The translations under genes were made by a program, and so were the position numbers. A DNA stretch of 64,000 nt from Microvelia longipes (taxonomy: Eukaryota; Arthropoda; Insecta; Hemiptera; Veliidae). The notes under the pieces were generated by a model that was given only the letters and a program-made list of their open reading frames with translations, was not told the origin of the DNA and ran no database searches. Within the stretch, counting starts at the first letter, position 1, and every line of letters starts with the position of its first letter. This document shows positions 11,812 to 21,500 of this stretch, piece after piece. The DNA lies in contig JACMZG010000008.1 in NCBI GenBank assembly GCA_018340805.1, positions 26,401,119-26,465,118 of the forward strand, read 5' to 3'.

Positions 11812-13461
11812 CACGTCGATGAGGTTTGGCTCCTAGGTAGCCTGGATTTTCCCTTAGGCCACCCTTTCTTTTTTTTTGGTTCTATAAAACCTTCTGTGTC
11901 CATTTCTTCGCCTTCATCGACGGAATCCGCATCAGCATTATTGTTGAGCGGTTTACCGGTCCGCTGAGACCTCTTCGGCTGAGTATCAGGCTCAGGCGGA
12001 GATGGCCCCGTGTTAGTCCCACGCTCTACTTGAGATGGGATTAGAGGTGGTGGGGGTGGAGGTAGCTTCGGTACCCGAAGATGTAGATTGTTCGGGCCGA
12101 TTTCTTTGCTACCTCCTGCTGCAGACGAATCTGCAGCATGTACTTTCATTGGGGGAGGTGTCGGAGGCGTCGTAGGACGTTTCTTCCTCCTATGCCTCCC
12201 ATTCCGCTTTCTCTCACCCTCTCCTCCTTCTGATTCTGAAGCAGACTCAGTATCTTCATTATTAATTATGTTTTTTTTTCTGCTACTGATTTCTCTTCTA
12301 TTTTCTTCTCTTCAACATTAATTTTCCTCAGTTTCTGTTTTTCAGCTGGTTCCTTGCCTTTGGATTTATCTTTTTCCTGCTGCTTTTTCTCTACTCGTTT
12401 TCTTCTCTTCCTGCTTTCTTTTTTTCTTCTTGTTTCTTTTTTTCTTCTAGTTTTTCTTTTTCTTCTTGGTTCTTTTTTCCTCTTGCTTTTTCTTCTCTTC
12501 AAACTTTTTCTTGTCTTCTTGTCTTTTCTTTTCTTTCAGTTTTTCCATCTCTTCGGATTTCTTGTCATTAGCCTGCTGCTTTTAGTTAGGCTTGGAACCA
12601 GCTGTTTTCTTTGCATAACTAACACGGGGCATAACGTAGGCAGTGTCCCGGACCATCTGTGACGCCTCAGGATGCCTGAGTTTATGAACCGCTTTTACCC
12701 TCTGTATCTCTTTTTCAATTATAAACTCAGGACATTCCTGAGCTTTGGACGAGTGATCACCACCACAGTTGGTGCACTCTAGCGGTGGTGTGCAGTCTCC
12801 TTCGTGCTTCATTTTTCCGCACGTACAGCTTTGCTCTTGTTGTTTGCATCGCCGACTAATGTGCCCAAACTTAAAACATTGGAAGCACCGTAGTGGCGAT
12901 GGCACGTATCGACGCACACTCACCGCTCTATAAAAGCAATCCTGATCTTCTCAGGAGGATCCTCGTACTTAAATGTTAAAAGAATGTTCCAGTCTTCTCT
13001 ATATTGCCTTGTCGGGTTCTTCTGGTACCTTGCTCCACACGAATGACACCTTGTGACGCGAGGTCCTCCTGAATTTCATCTATTGTCGAGTTCACAAGAT
13101 CTCGACAGAATATTACTCCTTTTGAGGAACTAAGTCTCTCATTGATCTCAACTGTCACAGCATGGTCCGCAATGTTCTTTACAGTCTGCAGTTTCTCCGC
13201 TTGGCTCTGCGAAGCAACCCCAATGACGAGGGAGCCGGAGCCAGCCTTTGAGACGCTGCCTACATCTCCTAATTCCTGTTTTAATGTACGGTAGATGGCA
13301 ATTGGTGAAACATTGGAGAAAGTCCCACCATCGCATCTCCGCACAGTCCAAAATTTTGAGAAGGAAGGGAGACTATTATTCCCACTTACCTTCCCACTCT
13401 TACCTCCTGCTACACTTTCACCTGAGTCTTTGGATGGGTTTGACGCCATAGGATTTTTCAT
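11811..13461 (-). pseudogene. LINE ORF1 (gag-like, CCHC zinc knuckles), frameshifted
   Basis: Four minus-strand frames together make one ORF1, with changes of frame between them. 13461-12976 is an N-terminal RNA-binding-like domain (MKNPMASNPSKDSG to about IEKTG). 12923-12582 carries the zinc-knuckle region, with CFQCFKFGHISRRC (a perfect CX2CX4HX4C), a shorter CTCGKMKHEGDC, and CTNCGGDHSSKAQEC. 12502-12266 is an extreme Lys/Arg/Glu-rich tract. 12149-11811 is a proline-rich, basic C-terminus ending in TGA. I/Jockey/R1-type ORF1 proteins bind the element RNA and form RNPs. At least three frame changes separate the segments, so the gene is broken or contains sequencing indels in its low-complexity parts. 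Confidence 0.88.
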
Positions 13462-13891
13462 TTGAGGAGAAGAAATCAGCCGAGGTGTGTCCAGAGGAAG
13501 GGGAGGATTGGTGGCCAGGGACTAAAACGTACAGTCCCCCCGGAGTACTGACCGGCCCCTCCCTATTCTGTAAGCCTACCCGCGGGTGGACCAAGCGGAC
13601 GGCAGGAGACACACGGGGCACCAGGACCTCCGACAGTCCTGGCCGCGACTGACCTACTGACCAGTAACCCACTGCCGATTTTAACATCAGACAGGGGCCT
13701 TCTCCTCGACCAATCGTCCGCCGTTGGAGAACGGCAGTGCTAGGCACACAGCAGGAGGGGCGACTCATCCCTCCACGACGATTCCAACTAACGGTGACTA
13801 GTGGCCGCGCGACGATCGGCACCTCTCTTAGGAAAAAGTCTCAAAAAAAATAAATAAAATAATCAAAAAAGAAAATGAATAATAAAATAAA

Positions 13892-13927
<36 letters not shown>

Positions 13928-14398
13928 AAGAAAGAAACGGTAGACAGCTTGAAATAAAATGAGAGAAAACTTAAAATAAAGGAGAGAGAGAGAGAAGGAA
14001 AGGTAAAAAGTAGGGAAGCCAAGGGGATTGGTGAAAGGAAAGTTAGAGATAAGAAGATAGTAAGTAAGAGAAAGAAAAATGAGACTCTACCTTGTAGAGG
14101 ACCCTAGCGAGGTCAACCTTCAGGGACGCTACCCCTGACACGCCACTCAGTCCGCCTGACGCAAATAGGCGTCTGACTTCCCAAGAGACGCTCCCCATAG
14201 GTTTACCCATGTCTGCCAGGCATACGGACCTTAAGCACGATCGGCTGTGTCATAGAGCCAAACAGACACGGGATTAGCTAGAGTGGGCCGGGAACGCTTC
14301 TCTTCCCGTCAAGCACCGTAGCACTTGCTCTGACCAGTCCCGGTACCCTGCATAATGCAGGGACCAGTGGATGCAGTTTAACCTCATGCCCAGGAGGG
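13462..14398 (-). other. LINE 5' UTR
   Basis: This region lies between the target-site duplication and ORF1. It is GC-rich at both ends (14080-14398 and 13470-13840). In the middle (about 13840-14060) is an anomalous A-rich, purine-rich block that includes an A run of more than 30 (about 13896-13925) and (GA)n. LINE 5' UTRs of this type usually contain an internal promoter starting at +1; none is identified here by motif. The open frame at 13418-13822 overlaps it but shows no homology I recognise. Confidence 0.65.
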
Positions 14399-14427
14399 TA
14401 CAACCTTTATTTAATTAATTGCATTTC
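14399..14427. repeat. Target-site duplication, right copy
   Basis: A 29-nt copy of the sequence at 6581-6610, differing by one T in a T run. It marks the 5' end of the antisense LINE. Confidence 0.93.
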
Positions 14428-15320
14428 ATTATTATATCTTAATATCATTTATTATATCATTATTATTATTATCAATTACATCACATTAATTATAATCTAA
14501 TTATTCCTGAATAAAAAATTCAAGTGTTTTACTATGATTTTTGGACTTATTAAAATCAGCTGATTAAAAAAAGGTGAATTCAAGTGTATAAATTTAAATA
14601 AAAAAAAATTATGTTAAAATTGCATCTTAAAATTTAAGATGAAATACTTAATTTTAAAAACTGCTTGAAATGTTTCTTAGTGCAATAAGTTCAATAGAAT
14701 TTTGAATTATAATAAGCTCTTCCAAAATTTCAAAATACAGCCACAATCTAAAACGGAAGAAATCAAGTCAAGATAACAACTCATAATATCAACTACAATA
14801 AAGCATTCCAAATTAAGGAGAAATAATCTGTTCAACACAATACTAGACCATCCAGATTAGGGAACTGCTAAGAATATTAACAAATAGAAAAACAATTGAT
14901 ATAACAATAGAAATAATAACTACTTTGAACTATAAAATCTAAAAAAAAAATTAAAACTTTAAAAAATCAGAGACACAAAAGCAATTAAACTTATGTTAAC
15001 TTATATAAACTTGTGTTGAAATAACAAGATAACAATTATGATTATTTAAAAAATAACTCTATTATTAAAAAAATTAAAGAATAAAACGACTTTAAGCACA
15101 GCACGAACCAAAACCATAACAAAAGTGTTCTTTTCTAAATCAAAAGAGGGAGTAAGAAAAAATTCAAAACTTTGAGAACTAAAAATTTTCTTGAACGTCA
15201 AGTCTCTATGGTGTATCCTAATTAATCAAATTCTAACCACTGTCTCATTGTTGCAAGTTTATTCTTTTTTCGAAAATTTTCGTTTTTTAGCGAATTTCCT
15301 TTGAAAATTCGCCTAATGGG
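14428..15320 (+). other. Intron 1 sequence, nothing recognised
   Basis: Very AT-rich and A-rich sequence without convincing exon, RNA gene or transposon homology. Confidence 0.5.
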
Positions 15321-15327
15321 ATAGGCG

Positions 15328-15341
15328 TCATATATATATAT

Positions 15342-15426
<85 letters not shown>

Positions 15427-15451
15427 GTATGTATATACATATATATAAATA

Positions 15452-15505
<54 letters not shown>
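15328..15505. repeat. Microsatellite (TA)n with interrupting TATG block
   Basis: Two long TA runs are separated by five TATG/TGTA units (about 15412-15435) and a short irregular spacer. The open frames on both strands here are translations of the repeat. Confidence 0.96.
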
Positions 15506-15508
<3 letters not shown>

Positions 15509-15619
15509 TATTTCTAGACACTTTCTTGTAAACACTCTATCTTTCGAACGATTAATATTTTTTAACCAAACTTGGTACAAAAATCAACCTTTGGGAGGAC
15601 ACGAACCCTATTGAAAACC

Positions 15620-16060
15620 AGGTTTTTGTGACGTCAGCAACCCGGTTTGCTGAGTCAGCGAAATTTTTAAAAAATCGGCAAAATTCAGGGTTAATATTTT
15701 TTGCCGCGAAAAAGGTCATATTTATGTTTTTTGAGACGCTGAATCGAATGAAACCGGTCCGAAGTCGATACGACCACTCTAAGTGACCTAAAAATCGAAA
15801 AAAACCATTGTAAATGACCAAAACCAAAATTTAGGTCGATAAAAAATAAATTTCGAGTAGGGTGTCGTTTTTCTATGTAATTTTGGGCGCTGAATCGAAT
15901 GAAACCGGTCCGAAGTCGATACGACCACTTTGTTACCAAAAAAAAAAAAACCACAAAAATTATAAAAACCAAAATTCGGTCGTTAAAAATTAAATTTCGA
16001 GTAGGGTGTCGTTTTCTATGTTTTTTGGGCCTCTGAGTTGAATACCAGTGGTCCGGAGTC
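15620..16060. repeat. Tandem repeat, about 150-bp unit (three decayed copies)
   Basis: The block GCTGAATCGAATGAAACCGG followed by TCCGAAGTCGATACGACCACT occurs near 15737 and 15889, about 152 bp apart. It recurs in decayed form near 16033 (CTGAGTTGAATACCAGTGGTCC). The intervening text ATTTCGAGTAGGGTGTCGTT is also repeated. The unit is unassigned; it continues directly into a second repeat family at 16080. Confidence 0.85.
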
Positions 16061-16475
16061 AATACAACCACTCAAACTCAGGTACCTGGGTTCAATCCTG
16101 GAAGGGTCCATAATTTTTTATCGTTTTTTTTACTTAATATAAGTTTACAACTAGAAAATAATTCTGGCGCGGGGGTCCGCATGTCGGGCAAATTTCCTTT
16201 GGATGCGAGCACTCAAACCCAGAGTACCTGGGTTCAAATCCTAGTAGGGAAAATATTTTTTTATCGTTTTTTAACCTAATATAAGTTTACAACTAGAAAA
16301 TAATTCTGGCGCGGTGGTCCGCATGTCGGGCGAATTTCCTTTGGATGCGTGTTTCCGTGCTTTTTACATTATATAAGTTTACAACTACTAAATAAATAAT
16401 TCCGGCGCGGTGGTCCGCTGTCGGGCGAATTTCATTTAGAATGCGTGTTTCCGTGCTAAACAACCTATTTCTTGC
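16061..16475. repeat. Tandem repeat with tRNA-like B-box motifs (SINE-like)
   Basis: Three copies of a block reading AATATAAGTTTACAACTA, then TTCTGGCGCGGTGGTCCGC and TCGGGCGAATTTCCTTTGGA, start near 16136, 16271 and 16372. Between them, TACCTGGGTTCAATCCTGG and TACCTGGGTTCAAATCCTAG match the RNA polymerase III B-box pattern (GGTTCRANNC). GGCGCGGTGGTCCGC resembles the D-arm side of tRNA-derived SINEs. No complete tRNA cloverleaf is present. Probably decayed tRNA-derived SINE material, or a satellite that captured it. Confidence 0.6.
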
Positions 16476-16537
16476 TTATGCAAGAACATGCCCATTGCGT
16501 GGTTCCGGTTCATGCTTTAGAACCTAAGCAGTTACTC

Positions 16538-16772
16538 AATTGTCAAGCACTGCTCGTAACTCATTTTGTCTGTATTTTCCAAAGGAAATGCGCTAAATCC
16601 TTTAAAGATAACTGACTAAGCTTAAAGATAAGTAACTATGCTTTAAACTAGTGCAAATATAGTGTGTACATCTATTTTTAGAGGCATAGTTTTTGTACAA
16701 CCAACTGGATAATTATGCGCATTTCCTTTGAAAAATACAGACAAAATGAGTTACGAGCAGTGCTTGTCAATT
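16538..16772. repeat. Foldback element with ~55-bp inverted arms
   Basis: The left arm (16538-16593) begins AATTGTCAAGCACTGCTCGT. It is the near-exact reverse complement of the right arm (16717-16772), which ends ACGAGCAGTGCTTGTCAATT. About 120 bp lie between. The arm ends carry TTTCCAAAGGAAATGCGC, related to the GCGAATTTCCTTTGGA motif of the neighbouring repeats. Confidence 0.9.
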
Positions 16773-17396
16773 CTTCTTCTTTACAAATTTGCTACACTCA
16801 AGGCCAACGGCAATTTGAGGAATAATATAACATGTAACTATATGACCGACCGTGTTATGTGGCCAATGATATATGGCCAATGTTTTGTTTTCTGGACCTT
16901 CGTGACATCAAGGTAGTTTGATTGAGGGCCTAACGACCCCACCCACGGTTTATTTATCACTTAGTTGCTTACTATATGTGTTTAACGTATAAAAAAAATA
17001 ACAATAAAAGTTTAGCTGAATAAAACACCAAAGTCTCTCAACAAATCGTTTATAATTATAAACAGATTTTATTGTCATGTAACAATAGAAGTATTAACAA
17101 TCATAATAATAATAATTATTATTGTTTACATTCTTTTTATTCAAAATTTTACCTAACAACTCCATACCTCTAAAATTGCAATAACGTTTGCCAAAATGAA
17201 CCAGCAATACATTGTCAAACATTTCGCTAATGAAAATAGTTGGAATGCTTGAGTAGATTGAGCATAGGATTTTATCATTTTGGAACAAAGCCTGATAATG
17301 ATGGGACAAATGCTAATAATCAAAATCAAATCAAAAGTTATGATAATAAAATTATAAAATATCCATAGAACAGATTATTTGGGCGTTGCATTTTTC

Positions 17397-17428
17397 TTTA
17401 AGTTTAAAAGGATCCTTTTAAACTTAAA
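17397..17428. repeat. Perfect 32-bp palindrome
   Basis: The sequence centred on GGATCC (17410-17415) is identical to its reverse complement over 32 bases. One half reads TTTAAGTTTAAAAGGA. There is no spacer, so it would form a cruciform or be an in vivo recombination scar. Function unknown. Confidence 0.95.
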
Positions 17429-17555
17429 AAAGTAACTATTTTTTCTCTTTTGGTAACTCTGGCAATGTTTGTAATTTTTTAGTATTTGTTCATAACTCAA
17501 CAAATTTAGAAACAGTTAATTGTAATGGCTTTTTAAAAAATTTTATACAAACAAA

Positions 17556-17608
17556 CACCAACACATCTCTTTACTTTACTATTATTATAGTGAAGAGATG
17601 TGTTAGTG
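17556..17608. repeat. Short foldback (19-bp arms)
   Basis: CACCAACACATCTCTTTAC at 17556-17574 pairs with GTGAAGAGATGTGTTAGTG at 17590-17608, with two mismatches. The arm resembles that of the foldback at 43058-43176 (CACCAACAACCACGTCTCT), suggesting one MITE-like family. Confidence 0.8.
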
Positions 17609-17702
17609 TCATTATATTTACAAGTGGGTTGTTAAGAAAAGAAAATTTTTTAACATGTTAAACTGAAGATTATTTAAATAATATGTTTTTCTCTCTGTGC
17701 AG

Positions 17703-17930
17703 GAAGATGAAATTATAGAGATGGATGTACGATGGCCAAAAGTCTCTTTAGCTCTAACTCCAAGTATTGTACAGACTTATCCTGAAGAAGAAGTCACAGC
17801 CGCTGTTACATTTTTGCCAGAGTCATGCCAACCAGTCGTTGGTTCCATGGAACCTGAGACTTGGTTAAGTTTACTTTACTGCGGTCACTCTCCATTAGAT
17901 TGTGTTTCAAATAATTCTACTCATACACAG
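17703..17930 (+). CDS. Host gene internal exon B
   Basis: A 228-nt exon (76 codons, phase 0 at both ends) between TGTGCAG and CAG|GTATGC. It encodes EDEIIEMDVRWPKVSLALT... to ...CVSNNSTHTQ. The WPKVSLALTPS strand pattern looks like the start of a second beta-sandwich-type extracellular module. It has three cysteines (ESCQ, YCGH, DCVS) and two overlapping N-glycosylation sequons (NNS, NST), which support a secreted or ectodomain location. From memory, vertebrate THSD1 has a comparable WP-x-hydrophobic block after its first module; this needs a search. It joins in phase to exon A and to exon C (52112). Confidence 0.85.
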
Positions 17931-18163
17931 GTATGCTAATTTACGGTATTAAATTCTAATTACGTTCGTAAATTTACAGTTCCGCTTTGTGTTGTGTATT
18001 AGTGTAGTGCCGCTTAACGTTGCAAGACATAAATAGAGGATATGTTTTTTATGTTTTAATAATTTTTATCACACTTTTAAAAAAGACTCTTTTCATAATT
18101 TACTGTTTAATGAATAAATTTGATATTTAAAAATTAAGTATAATGGACTGTGAGTAATCTTAA
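17931..18163 (+). other. Start of intron 2, with TTAA site
   Basis: Begins with GTATGC, a standard donor. No gene is visible. TTAA at 18160-18163 precedes the foldback element. Confidence 0.6.
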
Positions 18164-18531
18164 TTAGGAATATGAGATAGTGAAGACAGCAGTCCGATTT
18201 TTATTAAATTAATTTATTTCATATCAGAGCTTTTGCACAAGCGATGCTTGCCATCCTCAGTGAATAATCAGTAATATAGTTACAACACCTCATATGTAAA
18301 ACAACGGTTAAGAGCATCAAACCAAAGTTAATATTAAAAAAATGAGTAAAACGTTACAATTTAGAAAAGAAAAAAAAATTTTTTCTTAACTGTTGTTTTA
18401 CATATGTGGTGGTGTAACTATATTACTGATTATTAAATGGGGATGCCAAGCATCGATGGTGAAAGCTCTGATATGAAATAAATGAATCTAATAAAACTCG
18501 GACTGACGTCTTCATTATCTCACATTCCTAA
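18164..18531. mobile_element. Long foldback (MITE-like) element flanked by TTAA
   Basis: The first and last ~160 bp are imperfect inverted repeats. The left end is TTAGGAATATGAGATAGTGA; the right end reads GTCTTCATTATCTCACATTCCTAA. TTAA flanks both sides (18160-18163 and 18532-18535), as expected for a TTAA-targeting transposase such as piggyBac. The terminal bases do not match the usual piggyBac CCC termini, so the superfamily is uncertain. There is no internal ORF; the loop is A-rich. Confidence 0.85.
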
Positions 18532-18535
18532 TTAA

Positions 18536-21500
18536 AACTTGATATTATTTATTTCAACAGTTCATATAAATCATAGATGAAAGAATACACTTATTTAACA
18601 ATTTTCGAATGGCGTTACGAAGGTTTGACACCCCAAGCCCTGAACTATTAATAGCCATATCTAGCTACAGAGGCTGACTTTCTTCCTGTGATTTTTTTAC
18701 CTGACTTGGCTGAATAATTTTGACAGTTTTTATTGTTTTGTAGAATTAATAATTAGATAACACATATAGCTATGGAAGATATATTAATTTGTTCAATGTA
18801 GTTTCATATTATTAAAGTTTAAACTCCATTATATAACTATTTTAGTTTGGCTAACATTTGTATTTAAGTTTTAGAAAGTTACTGGTATTAGTTCCCTTGA
18901 GTATTTTCTACCTGGTTTTCCCTTAAACCGTTGAATCCTTGTTACAATGGTCTGCATGGTGGTTACAGGAACATGGACAATGGAAGGGCAAGGGTTGTAC
19001 TTGCAATGCCAATACCAGGACTTGTTCTCAATACCTATATCTACAACTAAAGTTAGATTTACTCTCCAATCTACTATCCCTGGATATAGGAAAGCAATTC
19101 AATACATAGAATACCTCAACTAACCTCTGATTCCAATCAGTTTTAATCCAATTTCATCCTCCTAATATAGCAATAGTTTTCAGCTCACAAACTAAAACCA
19201 CAGCTATTTCAGTTTTTCAACCTCATTCAATCTCTGCATTTCTTCTAAACAAAAAATAAGTTGAAAATAAATCAAATAATCAGAAATTGTACTTTTCAGT
19301 ATAAACTTTTGTTAGAACCTTTTACCGTAGGTATAATTAAGACCTGTTTTTTTCTCTCCTGCTTTTATTAAATAAAAACGTGTATGAGGCAAAGGGTTTT
19401 CTATTTCCTCAAAATGTTGGGTTAATTGAAAATTGTGACTTTTTTCTCAAAGTATTACTATCTATTATAAAAACCCATTTGGGGAAATTAGTTTCTGTTA
19501 AATGTTTAACTAAACTGCTGAAATCGGTCTGCTCAGGGGAATCCTGACATTATACAACAATTTCCTTGGAATTTTTTCTCCAGATGTTTTACTGTCATCA
19601 TGAATGATTAACAACTAATCTGTATCAATAGAATCTGTTATGGCTGTATGGTCCTAGTAGACCAATGCCAAAAAAAATGCATACTTTGCAATATTCGGTT
19701 AGATAAGGCCAGTTTTAAGCAAAACAGTTCTATACTTGCCTCCGTTATATTGAAATAATAGTTAAGTCGCATCACTTGGATGTTTATTCTTAATTTTTTC
19801 TGATATACGATTCAATTTTTTGTTGCGGTTATTTTACTATTAAAATATATTTTATTTTGTCCAAAAAATAAAATACCAATGATAACTAATTACTAATTAT
19901 TTTACAATAGAGTAAATACAATAAAATACATATTAACAGGGCAATCGCTTGACTTTTATTTCAAAGTAAAATGACTTTTATTTGGAACAATTATTTCATT
20001 GATTATTATGACACATAGACGGCGGTTAATTCTCACCTAAGGTGATTCCTGAGGGTTGTTATCCCCGGATAGGCAGCAAAGTTCAAAATGACCATCTTAT
20101 GCTTAAAATAATAAAATTCACTAAAACAGGACAAATATCTTTTAGAATTGAATTTTTTAACCTCAGGATAAATTTTTATATTTTTTCGTTTGTTTCGTAT
20201 TATTAACGACTAAGTCGTTTTATTCTTGTATTATGTATTCAATTTAGTTGTATATCGGAGAGGAACGTGACCGCTGTAGCTACTCAATATTATTGGAATA
20301 ACGCATTTTTTACTCTCTCTCTTTGTTTAGATACGTTGTATCGCTCAAGCTCTGGTTATCTGGATAACCTGAGGTTTTTGTTATTTTTCCCCTTTTTTTA
20401 TTTCCATATCTCTTTTGTATATCTTTAACAAACATGTACAAACCTTTTGATTACTAAATATACATTTTTTCCTAACATATTGATTTATTTTAACTTAAAA
20501 AAATTGTTTTAAAATTGTATTTAGCAAAACTCATTGAATTAATATATCTGATAGTCCCGCCTAGTTTTAAATTATTGGTCTAATTACAGACTTATAATAT
20601 AAAACATGGATAATTTAGGGCTTAATAAATTGAAATTGAGTTAGCCAAAAATAACCAATTACCAATGTGTCAATAGGTCATTTTATGGTCAATTTCTGTT
20701 TTTAATCTCATCGTATATTTCTAAGTACTACCCTTACAAAATAATTTAATTTGTAATTAATGCTCAGAAGCAATAAAGTGTCTAGTGGATTTTATGCCTG
20801 TTGCGCTTACGTGCNNNNNNNNNNTAGAATACTTAGAGGAAGGACTAAGGTAAAATAACACAGAGATAAGGGGTCTGGAAGTGTTACAGTTCTATTAGGT
20901 GCCAGAGCTGTACTTACTCATACTATAGCCTGTAAAACACCTTGAAGTTCATAGTTATTATGCACCTTACAAACGGTGGGTATTTTCAGTGATTTCAGAT
21001 AAAATCAATTTATACGACACAGATAATTTGAGAATATTAGTGATGGATAGTTAATATAACCTATTTTAAATTCATTTTACATAATTTAAGATAAAATAGT
21101 TGACAAATAATTTAATATTTCCAAAAAAGTTATAAATATTATATTGTTTGAAATCAATAAAAATGCCACCAATAAACAGTTACAGTACCAAGCTACCCAA
21201 GGAATTAAGAGCTGTTGTATCCTTCATCTACATATTAGTCTCTTTTGGTTTTAGAAATGTATGCTTTTTCAATATATCATTAGATAACAAAAATAGTTTT
21301 AGATTAGAGGATATTATCTTAAGAAAAATCGTTATTGGAAGTTTTATTAGAGAAAACTGTAAGCATAAAAGTAAAAAATAATTGATAGTTCTGAATTTTG
21401 TCTGTCATTAAAATGTACTTATATAATGCTATTTAACTTAATTTTTATTAGGTTATCATACATCTATAATTACACTCAATATCTTCTTATCTAACTTTTA

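Larger units (their letters stand above)
6611..14398 (-). mobile_element. LINE of the I superclade, near full length, antisense in intron 1
   Basis: A 7.8-kb non-LTR retrotransposon on the minus strand. In sense order it has a 5' UTR (about 14398-13462), a gag-like ORF1 (13461-11811), an ORF2 with APE endonuclease, reverse transcriptase and RNase H (11811-8135), a 3' UTR of about 1.5 kb, and a 17-nt poly(A), seen as T17 at 6611-6627. RNase H after RT together with CCHC knuckles in ORF1 is the arrangement of the I superclade (I, LOA, Ingi and relatives); the exact clade is not determined. The long target-site duplication and intact poly(A) indicate a recent insertion. The element is far more GC-rich than the host intron. 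Several frameshifts make this copy non-coding as assembled, though some could be sequencing errors. Confidence 0.95.
16773..17702 (+). other. Intron 1, distal part
   Basis: AT-rich intron sequence containing two short palindromes, listed separately. It ends with the acceptor TTTTTCTCTCTGTGCAG at 17686-17702. Confidence 0.7.

Noticed and set aside
13418..13822. 134-codon minus-strand frame upstream of LINE ORF1
   Set aside because: It overlaps the ORF1 start in another frame, lies in the GC-rich 5' UTR and has no recognisable domain.
16080..16260. Possible functional tRNA genes
   Set aside because: Only B-box-like and D-arm-like pieces occur, in a tandem array. No acceptor stem or anticodon arm can be drawn.
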